The notes: generated by a model not told the origin, from the letters alone. Counted from the first letter of the stretch, positions 22,713 to 33,600 are shown. The stretch: 64,000 nucleotides of DNA from Pisolithus tinctorius (GCA_024663395.1 JANFAH010000046.1:1-64000), one strand, 5' to 3'. Numbers and translations: made by a program.

Positions 22713-25325
22713 TCATTGTTCTAGATTGGGTTTGCTCAGCGTGGTAGAACGGTAAGGCAGTAGATTATATGCGTCGAACGGCTTCTCCAGATAGGGCAGG
22801 ACACCGGCTGCGATGGTTGCTTCGATGACGGCTCGGGTGCCTTCGACGTAACCCCCAAAGTAGACGGAGGGGTCTTTCATGCCTCGCTGTAGCAAGGCAT
22901 TCTGTATGATATATGTAATGCCTGATCTCTCCAATATATCCAACACGTCCCGCTCGTCTGTGGTGTCCCCCGAATAAAGCGAAACATGGCCATGATGTCT
23001 CTGCACAATATCCAACACAGGGACGGTGTCTCCCCTCACTAACTGCTCGATGGCGCGTCGACCTAAAAATTCGCTTCGTACTGTAGGCGCATCGTCGCTT
23101 GAAGATTCCTTAATATTTAGTAAAACCTGGTATTTCCTGAAATAACGAAGTTGTAAGTAAAGCACTTCGAAGAGAAAACTGAACATTGGGCCCTCGAGCC
23201 CACTCGGCCTGGATTCGACACCCCTCGCTTCCTGCGCATCTCGCTGCAATCCCAAAGTTTGCTGTCGCATTGATATTCGTGGTAGTCCGGGTATACAAGT
23301 CTGCGGAGTCGCTTCGAGTGCTTCTCTCGCGGTACTTCGTAGTCGTTGCACTTGCCACCCTGTGTGTCGATGCGTTCCTTCTTCTGGCTCGTCGTTCATT
23401 GGATGTCGTATCTCCGATGATCGCCGTCGTAGATCACATCGTAGCCATCGTTCTGGTCCCACCGTACATCCGCACGGCGTTTGCTTGCAAATCTTCTTAG
23501 ATGCTTGAATCACGTTTGCCAGGACCTTGGTCGCTCTTCGTCGCGACCATCCCTTATCCCTAGCGTAAAGTAGACGTAAGCAGAGCGTCCCGAAACCGAA
23601 CCGAACCCTCGAGCCGTCAGACTCAACGCCTGCGCTCCCCACACCCTGTCTCCACCGAACGGCTGCTCCAACCTCGCGCAGCCTTCGGTCTGTGTCAAGT
23701 CTCGTGATCGCCGTCGTTTCTTGTGTCTTGGACGCTGTTCGTCGTAGATAGCCGGCCTTCCTAGAATAACGAAGAAGTAAACAGAATATACTGAAACGAA
23801 CACAAAACCTTGAGCCGTCAAGCTCATTGTTCGTCTCTGCCATGCCTCTTATCCACCATATGGCCACTCTCGCATTGTATGACCACCGCTCCGCATCCAG
23901 CACCATCGACGTCGTCTCTCGTACCCCTGTCATTGCCGCCCTTCGTAGCAGATCTTGCATAGAAGTCCGTTCGGTCGCTTCGAGTGTGTCTCTCGCATTA
24001 TTTCGGGGTCTCCGTACTTGTTGGACTGTGAGTCGATGCGTTCTTCCGCCTAAGTTATTGTTTTGGTTGTTAGGCTCCATATCCACGCTCGTTGGATGTC
24101 GTATCTTCGACGATTGCTGTTGCAGCTCGAACCGTAGTCGTCGCACTCGTTTCCCTGTACGTCCGAGTGTCTTCTGTTCATGGTCCTGTGTAGATCCTCG
24201 CGCCGCGATTCCACTTCGTTGTAGGTGCCTCTCGCTCTTCCTAGAGTAGAATAGTTGTAAGTACAATGCTACGAAATCAAAATAAAACCTTGAGCTCTCG
24301 AGCTCAGCATCGGCCTCTGCCACGCTCCAAGTCCACCGGGTGGCCGTTCTTGCTTCGTATGGCCTTCGGTCGGTGTTGAACGTTGTTGACGTCGCTGTCA
24401 CTCTTGTTGTCGTTGCTCGCGCTCCTCGTTGCGTACATCCGTTTTCTCTAGAGTAGGATAGCTGTAAGTAGACTGCTATGAAATCGAAACAAAACTCTGG
24501 GCCGTAATGCTCAATATCTGTGCTCGTTGCACCCTGCTTCCATCGGACGGCTCCTCTGGTCTCGTAGGGGCTTTGATCTGCGGTAAGTCTAGTTGTTGTT
24601 GTTCCTTGCATTCCGATCGTCTGGATGTCGCTCATACGTCGTTGTGTATAGCCGTTTTCCCTAGAATAAAGTATTTGTAAGTAATACGCTATGGAATGTA
24701 AACGAAACCTTGGGCCGTCAGGCCCAGTACCCGCGCTCATAGCGCCTTGTCCCCATCGAACAGCTGTTTTAGCCTCGCGCAATCTTCGATCTGTGCCGAG
24801 TGTCGTCATTGTCATCGTTCTTAGTACTGCAGTTCCTCGGATGTCAGTCGCTTTTCGTTGCGTACTCTTGTAATCCCTAGAATAGCGTAGATGTAAGTAA
24901 AACGTTTCGAATTCTAAACAAACCGATGAGCCGTCGAGCTCCATGTCTGCGCTCCTCGCGCCCCATTCCCATCGAATGGCACTTCCACTCCCGCGCGGCT
25001 GTTGATCCGCGCCAAGTCTAACCGTCGTCTTCGTTCCTTGTATCGCGATCTTCGCTGTTCGTTGTAGATAGCCGGCTTCCCTAGAATACTGACGATGTAA
25101 GTAAGGCGTTTCGAAATCGAAATGAACCTTCGAGCTGTCGAGCCCGGTACCAGCGCTCATCGCGCCTTGTCTCCACAAGATGGCTGTTCCAGCCTCGCAT
25201 GGCTGTCGCTCCGAGTCCAGCGCTGTCGTCGTCCCCCTCGCGCTCGTGTTGATGTCGTCGCTCTTGTCACCGTCGCTGTCGCTCGTAGTCGTGGTAGTTT
25301 CCATACGGTACCTTTCTCGCCCCAT
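22713..25325 (-). CDS. 870-residue ORF built from 67-72-codon tandem repeats
   Basis: Eight recognisable units contain a shared segment of the form RRPYEARTATRW...ELESSR followed by FDFVALYLQLFYSR. Matching points on the plus strand are near 25081, 24877, 24661, 24448, 24241, 23761, 23560 and 23137. Spacings are 204, 216, 213, 207, 480, 201 and 423, all multiples of three. The two long spacings contain a second motif shared by both (SSKIRHP / SSEIRHP, then ARDTLEAT / AREALEAT). The ORF is open throughout. Each unit also holds a GT..TAG stretch of about 47 nt that looks like an intron, but its length would break the frame if spliced. Function is unknown and I recognise no family. Confidence 0.6.
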   Translation of the reverse strand: MGRERYRMETTTTTSDSDGDKSDDINTSARGTTTALDSERQPCEAGTAILWRQGAMSAGTGLDSSKVHFDFETPYLHRQYSREAGYLQRTAKIAIQGTKTTVRLGADQQPRGSGSAIRWEWGARSADMELDGSSVCLEFETFYLHLRYSRDYKSTQRKATDIRGTAVLRTMTMTTLGTDRRLREAKTAVRWGQGAMSAGTGPDGPRFRLHSIAYYLQILYSRENGYTQRRMSDIQTIGMQGTTTTRLTADQSPYETRGAVRWKQGATSTDIEHYGPEFCFDFIAVYLQLSYSRENGCTQRGARATTTRVTATSTTFNTDRRPYEARTATRWTWSVAEADAELESSRFYFDFVALYLQLFYSRKSERHLQRSGIAARGSTQDHEQKTLGRTGKRVRRLRFELQQQSSKIRHPTSVDMEPNNQNNNLGGRTHRLTVQQVRRPRNNARDTLEATERTSMQDLLRRAAMTGVRETTSMVLDAERWSYNARVAIWWIRGMAETNNELDGSRFCVRFSIFCLLLRYSRKAGYLRRTASKTQETTAITRLDTDRRLREVGAAVRWRQGVGSAGVESDGSRVRFGFGTLCLRLLYARDKGWSRRRATKVLANVIQASKKICKQTPCGCTVGPERWLRCDLRRRSSEIRHPMNDEPEEGTHRHTGWQVQRLRSTAREALEATPQTCIPGLPRISMRQQTLGLQRDAQEARGVESRPSGLEGPMFSFLFEVLYLQLRYFRKYQVLLNIKESSSDDAPTVRSEFLGRRAIEQLVRGDTVPVLDIVQRHHGHVSLYSGDTTDERDVLDILERSGITYIIQNALLQRGMKDPSVYFGGYVEGTRAVIEATIAAGVLPYLEKPFDAYNLLPYRSTTLSKPNLEQ

Positions 25326-25967
25326 TCTTCGTAACCTTCGATCGCTGCGATCTTGCGTAGCTGGCCTATAACACTAGCGTCGTCAGTGTGTAGTACTACT
25401 TGTGTGCACGTGGCCACGACACGCAGAGCGGTCACGTGACTCCGCTTAGTCAACATCGCAGGACTTTCTGCGCACGTCGATTCGCTCGACGAATCCTCGA
25501 ATAAAATATATATTGCTGATGCTGCACGGCCACGGAATATCTCGAGTGCGAGGTCGTCCACCCTCGCCGCGTGCTTCAACATTTCGACTCGCAAAACTTC
25601 TTCCGGCGGCTTCCTTCGTATACTGAGCCTCGATGGCTCCTCGATCTGAATTCTTCTTGCAACAACCTCTTCGCACACCAATGTGATTCATGTGCTGCGG
25701 CGCTCTGTGTGAGTCAATGACCTCTTCGTATGCCAACCTATCTGTTTCGGGACTGTCTGCGAGTGTTTCGAGCCCTTCGACTTCAACTCCTGTGGGCTTC
25801 GGGTGTTCTTCGAGCCTTTCGGCTTCGAATTCGAGTGGAATCTTTGACCTGAATAGGTCGTCAGTTAACTGATGCGTATTTCTGCTGACTGCAGGAACTC
25901 CGAGGCCACTCCTTTCACTGCCTCGACCTCTTAGGTAGGACTCCTGTAGTGACACACCAGTAGCCAT
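25157..25967 (-). CDS. Linking ORFs after gag in element 2, unrecognised
   Basis: Two overlapping minus-strand frames (25967-25446 and 25681-25157) continue after gag. The first contains KIPLEFEAERLEE, which echoes MKVPFEFEA near the end of gag, so a short duplication is possible. No enzyme motif is seen. They may be the decayed remainder of gag or an intron-containing link to the repeat ORF. Confidence 0.35.
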
Positions 25968-27119
25968 CAGAGAAACTCGATATGAACAAAAAAAAAACCC
26001 CTTTGAGTGTTGTAATTCGCTTCGAATTCGAATGGGACTTTCATTGTGAGTGGTTCCTCCACCAATGTTGGTTCAACTCGCTCCAGTTCTACTGCTTCCT
26101 GTAACTCAGTAGTCAGTATTTGGTTCGTACTCAGAGAAAACTCTTCCATCTCAAAACAGGTTGCTGCGGCTGCTTCGACGAGCCTGCCAGGGCTTCGGTC
26201 CTCACTACTTGGCTTCTTGGGTGGGCCGTGTGGCTGCGCGCGACTTGTCGAAACTAACTTCGGTACTTTCTCGCACTCTATGTACCTCGATAACTCTGTA
26301 GATCCCTGTACATTGTTCGTCAGCGAGTCATGTGCAGCTGTAGGAAGAAAACACTTCGTAGATAGATGTTGCTTGTCCGAACTCGACTCTGGGTCACTTC
26401 GTGGCTCATAGTAGTCTTCTGCGCTTGTCCGTGCTTGCTCCGAGCGAAATCCTTTGCGTAGTAGCCGTGTTGCTGTGTATGTTACTTGTTCCATGGGCCA
26501 TGGATCGTCCGAGTGTCGCCGTCGATCGTCGCGTCGCATTTTCCGAATAATTTCGCGCCGGAATTCCTTGTCGAAGCCTTGTACATAGAGGTCTTCGAGC
26601 TCGTCAGCCTCGAGTTGCCTCGAAACCCGTAGAAACGCTGCTAAATCTAGAAAATAGAGTCTGTAGTTCATCAGTTCTTCCTCTGTACGAACTTCTCTTC
26701 TTGCTCGGCTGTCAACGAGGCTGTAAAGGTCATTCCTCGAATACTGTCGATCCATTTTCCGGGACCCAGGATACAAACGCGCGATGGCCACCACGAATTC
26801 GGGCCAACTCAGGTGATCTTCAACGAACTCATACCATGAGTCTGAGATTTCGCCACTTGCATACCAGCAAGCCCATTTCGCCCATTCTTGGTCATCGAAG
26901 CAATTCTCGCGCTCGCAAAGACTTCGAACCTCTTCGAAATACCTAAAAAGGTCAGACGCACACCCTGAGAACCATGGGGCATCCCTTGAATGCCTCGGTG
27001 GCATTCCCTCGAGTTCTCTCGGCGCATTCTCACGACTTCTTCGCAGAAATTTGACTATTAATTTGCCTTCGGACTTGCTTCTCGGCTCGAGGGATCTTCG
27101 ACTTAGTCGTTCGTTCTTC
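25967..27119 (-). CDS. Gag-like protein of element 2
   Basis: The frame is open from inside the LTR, but the ATG at 27119 (MKNERLSRRSLEPRSKS) is the likelier start, giving about 384 residues. APWFSGCASDLFRYFEEVRS aligns by eye with APKFSGRTEDITRYLEDVEQ of the element 1 gag. The region ending LYPGSRKMDRQYSRNDLYSL, LAAFLRVS and LYVQGFDKEFRREI also follows the Gypsy capsid pattern. No zinc knuckle is visible. It would supply capsid protein, but the enzymes must come from elsewhere. Confidence 0.7.
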
Positions 27120-27281
27120 ATTTGCTGCTCGAAAAATAATTCTGAAAATTCCGGAATTTGTGAGTGTAGAGTGTAACTAGAACCGAGACCCTGAACACTT
27201 AGCTTGTCCAAACTGAATCCAGCAAAAATTTTCGTGTGGTGATAAGGTGGTGGCTTCTTTCCCCAAAACGAACAGAACCCC

Positions 27282-27298
27282 CCTCGCGGTGGGCTCCA
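27282..27298 (-). other. Primer-binding site of element 2
   Basis: On the minus strand it reads TGGAGCCCACCGCGAGG, two bases inside the 5' LTR, identical to the site of element 1. It fixes the element orientation. Confidence 0.75.
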
Positions 27299-27300
27299 GA

Positions 27301-27765
27301 TGTAGGAATAGGTAAAATAGATGATGTACCTATAATGGTAATAGTCAGTAATGGGCGAGTTTAGTGCTCGACCCAAAAGGGAGGTTCTCTCTGGAGAAAG
27401 AAGTGTAGTAAAAAAAGAAAAAAATGCGAACTAGAAAAAAGATACTTAGCTGTGCCTGTCTAATACTCTTGCCAGTCCTCCTGGCACTTTGGGTACTCCC
27501 CAAAGTAATAAATCTAACCTCAAAAACTCGCCGAATTGCGAGACTAAATCACCCTACTACTGAGGGCCTGTGACATGTACTGGTTGTTATGGTAAACTGA
27601 ACTCACGCGAACACAGCACACGTGCTTAGTCAGCAACGCGGCTGCTCGTCACCAAGTCCAGGGGTACAAACACAAAAACAAAGGCAAGAAACAAAACAAG
27701 TCCTTCCACCCCTAAACTCCTGACCAAGACGGATTCTCCTAGGGAACTCGAACTCGTTCCCTACA
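27301..27765 (-). repeat. 5' LTR of element 2
   Basis: It is the partner of 20894-21357. GCGC at 27766-27769 completes the 4-bp target duplication. Confidence 0.93.
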
Positions 27766-28288
27766 GCGCATGGACTTTCGGCCAGTTTGTGGCCAAGCCA
27801 CGCAGAGAATGGGGTCGCCCTGTGACAACGAAACCCCACATGCCACCGTACAACGAAACCGAAAACCGAGAGCCGGATGGGAGATGCTTGTTAGTCGCGT
27901 CGGTATGTATTTTCGAGAGCTGACAGGCCGGGGCCATTAATTGAGAGCATTGGCCCCTCTCCACCCTCTATGAGTCACGAACAATGCTGGGCTTGAGGGC
28001 CAGTACAGGGAACACTTCCTGACCATGCATACCACAGTGGAAGCACCAACACAGGGCTTTGTTTGCATTGGCATTAAATGATTCATAGGTAGACAGTCGA
28101 ATTAACCCAATGACATCGCTGCGAGAACAACACGCACCATGACTCAAGAACAATGGTATGGGCCGCCGCATAAACTTGGTTCTAAAAGTTGGGAAATGCT
28201 TGAGAAGCAACGTCGTCAAGAACTGATCTTCACTGAGTGAGCAGAACAGGTACTTCTTGTGCAAAGTAATGATACTGTGATCGTCCAC
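27766..28288 (-). pseudogene. Unrecognised gene, 5' part, interrupted by element 2
   Basis: ORFs at 28288-27968 (HSIITLHKKYLFCSLSED) and 27964-27766 lie upstream of the insertion. The second is in frame with the continuation at 20893. Whether the first is an exon of the same gene is not shown. The reading has no recognised domain; a Cys/His cluster (CWCFHCGMH) is seen near 28030. Confidence 0.45.
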
Positions 28289-28375
28289 AGCTTTATCGAC
28301 TTGTCATATATGAGCTGGGGTGCCGCAAAAATGACGGCAAATAAATTACATAATTCACGCGCAGATAGACATCGT

Positions 28376-28585
28376 TTCAGGCAAATCGTCAAAAGCTGAC
28401 TCCGAAGAGGCTATCAACCGAATGAGGAAGAGGGCGACATCACATATATCAACGAGCAGAATCGTGTATTCAACAAGAAGGTTAGTACATTATCTTCCGT
28501 CTTTCTTTCGTGATGCATTCTGATGCATTGCTCCACATTTCAGATTGTGGGATATTACGACAAATACACTGCAGAGATTTGAGCC
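28376..28585 (+). pseudogene. SYF2-like splicing factor remnant A
   Basis: It contains SKADSEEAINRM, then after a frame change GDITYINEQNRVFNKK, a 63-nt intron (28481-28543, gttagt..ttcag) and IVGYYDKYTAEI followed by TGA. This matches the conserved C-terminal end of SYF2 proteins, which are part of the spliceosome-associated Prp19 complex. The TGA replaces an expected Arg codon (CGA) and only the last part of the gene is present. The other copy is inverted at 35127-35330. Confidence 0.7.
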
Positions 28586-28887
28586 AGTTTCGAGCGTGGA
28601 TCCGAAGTTGTGCATACAATCAGTCGACAGCCAAGACATTCGTCTAAAGTGTCCACGACGTTACTAAGATTTTGTTGGCCTGTGACTTATTTTGCGATCG
28701 CCTTCCATTGAGTCTTTAGTCAGCTTAGGGACTCCGGAGACTAACATGCACCCCTCCGTCCTTGTTATCGGTCAGGACACCTGCGAATGGGAGGAAGGAC
28801 CTCTCAAGCCCAAGCCGAGACCCTAGTAGCAAAAGGAATGTTGCATTCCAAGAATTATAACTATAGTCAAAAATCACAGCCTGGTTA

Positions 28888-30597
28888 CTACTCATCCTCT
28901 GATTCATCACTGTCCACACCATCATAATCCACCAACCAGGAGTGGCCCTGTGCACGATGCACTGCTGGATCAGCTAACCAAGCCAGCACATTTGGACGGA
29001 TCGAGTATGTGGGTTGAAGTGGCTGGACCGTCCGTTGTGGCATATGCGACTGGTGTTGCATAGTAGTGGTGACTGTCAGCGGAATGCCGACACGGCTCCA
29101 TGCTTCAGCTAAAACATCAGCGAGGACTTCAAATTCATAGATTGGCGGCAGCGTGATTCTTTCCAGTGATGGTAAGAGTCGTGATTGGGCTTGGGTACAA
29201 TGATGGTGAGCATCCAGGTATAGCGTGCGTATAAGGAATGCGGGGGGGTGAGCACCAAGGGTGATAGATGAGATCATACTCAGTCGGCGGAAGAAGTGAC
29301 TCCAAGTATCGGGATCCGCGAGGTGTTCCTCGATGCCCACAGGAAGGGACACCCAAAAGTCTTCCACCCTTTGCACTGCTACAACGGTGGGAATACTCCT
29401 AATCAGGTCAGTGAGGCGAGTGTCGGGAATGGCCAGTTCAGGACAGACCCAATCTTTGAAGGTCACCTGTAGCATAGAAGACTGGTCATTGTGGTTTGAC
29501 TGAAAGACGAGAAGGCGGCGTGTATAGAGAACACGAAGGGAAAAGAGCCCTCCCATCTGGCGGGTCGCTAGCTGAAGCCCTTCCATGAACTCGCGGATGT
29601 GCTGGCCAGCATCGACAACCGCATCCAACCTCGCAAGTAATGGAAGTCTGAGTGCGCCCAGAAGCCTGGCCGCAGCCATTATGGATGATTCAAAATAAAG
29701 AGAAGTTAGCTTCCCTAGATGTACTGTGCAAACGCGTGTGTCCCGATCCGTTTCTCCGTCGACAAAAGAATCCTGTAACCAAAGGTCCTCCAAGCCTGGA
29801 AGTAATGCTAGAACAGAAAGTAACTGAGAGACAGTACCAGCTGATTGGATGCGAAAGTTGCGAATACGAAGTGAAGATAGCCACAGAGAGTGAGGTGCTA
29901 GCTCTGTGCGAATGACATCCCAGCTGAATATACAGCCTTCGAGATGGAGGGAGGTGAGGCATGGGATTGAAATAGAAAAAATGGAGTCAGGGATATTTGC
30001 CTCGCTGTCCAAAAATTTTGAACACGAAATGTTGCAGATCAACAGAGAACGAAGAAATGGCGCTTCACTGGCCGTAATGGCAGTGCCCAAAACTTCCTCT
30101 ATGTCGTCCCCGTATCCCTCGATGTGGAGGTTTGCACATCTCTCGAAGTAGTTGGCTAGTATCGTGGTGAGATTGGGAATTGCGTAGCCAGTATTGTCTT
30201 CTGCTGTGTCGAAGTGGATGTCTAGGGGTACAGCTTGAGTTCGTCTAAGGATTTTGGCGACCCACATTGCGCTGTCGACAAGATTTAGAGCCTTGCACCA
30301 AAGGATTGGAGCTTGAAGAATGATCGACCGCCACCTCGAGCACACCTGGCTCAAGCTCCTGAGCGTGGAGGTGTCTCTGTTTTCCAATCCAAGCTCGAAT
30401 ATGAGAAGGAGCACATCGCCTGGTAGGCAAGCAGCTGGCGCAAAACTATTGCGCCACTGGCTTGCACAGACTATTGCAAGGCAGAGTGCATCAATTACTT
30501 CGTCGAGCTCTTCTGCGTCAGCAGTTGTGAGCATGGAAAGGAACTCTTTGCTCAATGTCGTTGGTGGCGAAGACGAGATGTCGCTGCTGCCTCCCAT
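28888..30597 (-). CDS. F-box protein
   Basis: This is a single open frame of about 569 residues from the ATG at 30597 (MGGSSDISSSPPTTL); an upstream ATG at 30678 is possible. The F-box is near residues 60-105 (LPGDVLLLIFELGLENRDTS, SQVCSRWRSIILQAPILW). Leucine-rich irregular repeats follow (LTSLHLEGCIFSW, LLALLPGLEDLWL-like segments), and the tail is acidic (DSDESEDE). F-box proteins join SKP1-CUL1 ubiquitin ligases and choose substrates. Agaricomycetes have large, fast-changing sets of this type; the target is unknown. It appears intact. Confidence 0.85.
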   Translation of the reverse strand: MGGSSDISSSPPTTLSKEFLSMLTTADAEELDEVIDALCLAIVCASQWRNSFAPAACLPGDVLLLIFELGLENRDTSTLRSLSQVCSRWRSIILQAPILWCKALNLVDSAMWVAKILRRTQAVPLDIHFDTAEDNTGYAIPNLTTILANYFERCANLHIEGYGDDIEEVLGTAITASEAPFLRSLLICNISCSKFLDSEANIPDSIFSISIPCLTSLHLEGCIFSWDVIRTELAPHSLWLSSLRIRNFRIQSAGTVSQLLSVLALLPGLEDLWLQDSFVDGETDRDTRVCTVHLGKLTSLYFESSIMAAARLLGALRLPLLARLDAVVDAGQHIREFMEGLQLATRQMGGLFSLRVLYTRRLLVFQSNHNDQSSMLQVTFKDWVCPELAIPDTRLTDLIRSIPTVVAVQRVEDFWVSLPVGIEEHLADPDTWSHFFRRLSMISSITLGAHPPAFLIRTLYLDAHHHCTQAQSRLLPSLERITLPPIYEFEVLADVLAEAWSRVGIPLTVTTTMQHQSHMPQRTVQPLQPTYSIRPNVLAWLADPAVHRAQGHSWLVDYDGVDSDESEDE

Positions 30598-30678
30598 GAT
30601 ACTGTCCGTGTAAGCTTTGTGCCGTGTGCAGAAACTTAGGGAACTTACGCCATGCATATAGGTTGAGGTGATATTCAA

Positions 30679-33600
30679 TTTGGCCCTGAAGTTTTGGTAT
30701 GATAGAGCACGACTCAGCGAGGAGTGCCTTAGGGTACGACTCCTGCTGTAATTGACTTAGGATCACCGTCAAGACTAAGGCAGGGCAAGGTGGAGAATCG
30801 GCATAAAGTCCGACACGTTTTCGTGGACAAAGGAGTTGGTGTCTGATACCGAATCGCTCTATGGTTGTATCTGCCAACTACGGTACTTGAGTAATTGTGA
30901 TCTTGCTGCGCTATTCCTAACAGACTGCACCGGTTTAGGTCTTAGTTCACCCCAGTGAGGATGCTCTTGAATATTGACTACCGGGACGTACCAAGGAGAC
31001 ATTGGCCATAACACATTGAGTGGGTCGAAGTGGGTTAAATCGCCCTTCTCGAGGCAGAAGTCTTGAATTACAAACAACATGACGATGATCCAAAGCAGGG
31101 ATGGAAGTAAGAACCAAGAATTTCGTCCCTTGGGCTGGCATTCTTGACTCTGCATGCCAGATCTCAGGTGGTGTCGGGGTTTCAGTTTCTCGGGATTTCA
31201 CTAATTGCATGAAACGTTATATGTCAACCTCATATATTTTTTCCGGATCTACCCTCCAACATACCTCCTTCGACAATGCCGATATCATCTGCTGGTGCTG
31301 AATTGTGAAACATTCCATTGCATTGTAATGCCCTTGCTGTATGGACGAGTTTCGGTGGACTGCACCATGATATAGCTGAATAATCGGTCCGCTGACGAGA
31401 ACGTACGGAGGACTCTTAACCGTTGACCGTGTCGAATTTTCCTCACCATCTTCGCAGTAAAGATGATACTTGGGCAATTCATTAATGTGGACAGACCTCA
31501 CACGGGGGAAGGATACTGCAGTCTATGAGTTCTAAATCTGGTAAACGCCATTCCATATACCAATGTTCTCCATGCTCTTGGGTTGGCACCACTGCCTGTC
31601 CACGCTCTTCATGCCAGCATCACCCTTCATATTCACCCAAACCACTTAGGCGAGCGCCTAAGCTTAGCCGTAACAAGGCAACTCGTAGTCCAACAGCATT
31701 GCATCAACATCCAGCGATGGGACTTCCGTCTCGCACAGTAGACTGCTCCGGCTGTCACGAACGACATGAATTCTTTGTCTACCGCACAACGTCTTGTTGG
31801 CTCGGAGTGGTTGGGTTAGCAGAAACCAGAACTTCAGAGATCTCCGGAGGGAGAGATGGTGGTGTGAGCGGACATTCCTTCCCAAGAAGAGCTTCAGCAT
31901 GCCCAGATCCCTGGTAATGATTGCTGCAACGGCATCATCTGGCTCCTTCGCTGGGCTAGGATGGGGCAAGGGCGACCGTGATAGCGAATCAAAGCCGTCT
32001 GAAGGAGAACCCGCACATCCGTGCTTACATCACGCTTTTCTAGACCAAAGTTGACGGTGAGCGAATTACGACGTGAGGTGGAGAGGGTCGCACTGCTTGG
32101 AATTGATCTCCCGAATTGAAGGTCGTCAGAGGACCTGAAACGGTGCTGCCTGTCAAAATGCATCTTTTCTGAGGATTTGGGGCATTGGTGGGCCAAATCT
32201 GCTCACAGGTGCGCTAGGTCAACCCAGTTTGACACATTTTCAGATGGCAGGATGGGGATGAGTTAGAGCGATCGTTGCGAAAGGTTGGTCCAGTTACGAC
32301 TTCGAGAAAAGGAGGGACATACAACACACCTAACCAGTTGTCGCAGAAGTGGGAAACCTTCCGCCCTCGTACAAAAATTCCACCCTGGGAGATATTCCTG
32401 TTGAGTATCTAATTGCAGCCAGACCAGACCCTCGACAGGAGCTTCTCGACGTTTAGTTCTAAATTATGTTCTGATGGACGAACGGAACTGCATTACGTCT
32501 GGAAGGTGGCTCCTGGGAGTCCTGGGTTAATAGGGTTCCAGCTTTGGTTTAGTCGTCATACCTACCACGCATTAACGTACTATGAAAACGAGTTTTTACA
32601 TAATTAGGTCCGGAGACTCGAGTCAGAATCAGTGGACGACACTCGCAACTTCCAGTCACGTGATGCTTACCCAAGTTAAGTCCAGAAGTCTGGATAAGGC
32701 TTTGTGAGATCACTGACGCCGCCCACTATGGATGTCCTAATTAAGAATCATCTATAAGAGTATACGTTCAATGTACCAAACATCTGTATCCCCATGCCAG
32801 AAAATAGCAACACATTTAAACACCCTACAGTACATAAAAATCAGGCCCCCAATGCATGCCTTGCAACTCGTTCAACATCTCTCATAGCGTCCAACATATG
32901 ATTGTAGGCTACAGCAAATGCATGCATTTCCTGTGGGATGGAAGGGTTAGCATGCAGTTCACAATAGTAGTAGACTCCCACAGTGACACGGCATCCACGA
33001 TGATCTTGCCTGTGGTAGGATCAGTCAAAGAACTCTTTGGCATCAGTCAGTGGCCATGTGAGTGTATCACCTCAGTTTGGACGCACAAGAGGGATAGGAA
33101 CAGCAGGTGGAATATAATGTTCTTGGCGCTTTGCAGATGTCGAGGACTCGGCTTCCAACATCTGGTAATTCAGTATGGTCAGTTATCATATTTACTTCCG
33201 TCATAGATTTTGCTTTGAATTACCATAGGGGAAGAAGGATAATAACTCCATAGTTGTTGCAAGAGCAGTAGTGTCTGCGGATCTTCTTGCTTAGGCTAAA
33301 CCAGTCAATAATCACGAACTTTCACTAGAAGTGGGAAGCGCCAGATCAACCTACAACTGTGTATTGCATTTCGAGGGTAGCACAATCGGTGGGATGGGTA
33401 GATGGTATCGACAGGTCTTCCTCTTTCTACGGAAGATTGTTCAGCGTTCTGCGTTTGCCTTGGCACCTCTTTGACTCGCCATATGGAAGAGAGGGCTGGA
33501 GGGAAGGTTTGCTGGAGATTGAAAGCCCTCCTGCTTCTGTTGAAATTTCATGAATCACTGGGATAAAGCAACTGGAGTCGACTCACTACAGAGAAAGGAA

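Larger units (their letters stand above)
20894..27765 (-). mobile_element. Element 2: non-autonomous LTR retroelement with gag and a tandem-repeat ORF
   Basis: It is bounded by near-identical LTRs (20894-21357 and 27301-27765) and by GCGC on both sides (20890-20893 and 27766-27769). A primer-binding site sits beside the right LTR, so the element reads right to left. It has a Gypsy-like gag, a linking region and a 2.6-kb repeat ORF. No protease, reverse transcriptase or integrase motif was seen in any frame, so mobility would depend on another element. The 17-base primer-binding site is the same as in element 1, but I saw no clear LTR similarity between the two. Confidence 0.88.

Noticed and set aside
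27119..27376. Upstream extension of the element 2 gag ORF into the LTR
   Set aside because: The frame is open by chance through LTR and primer-binding site. The same peptide start occurs in the other LTR, and the ATG at 27119 suits a Gag start better.
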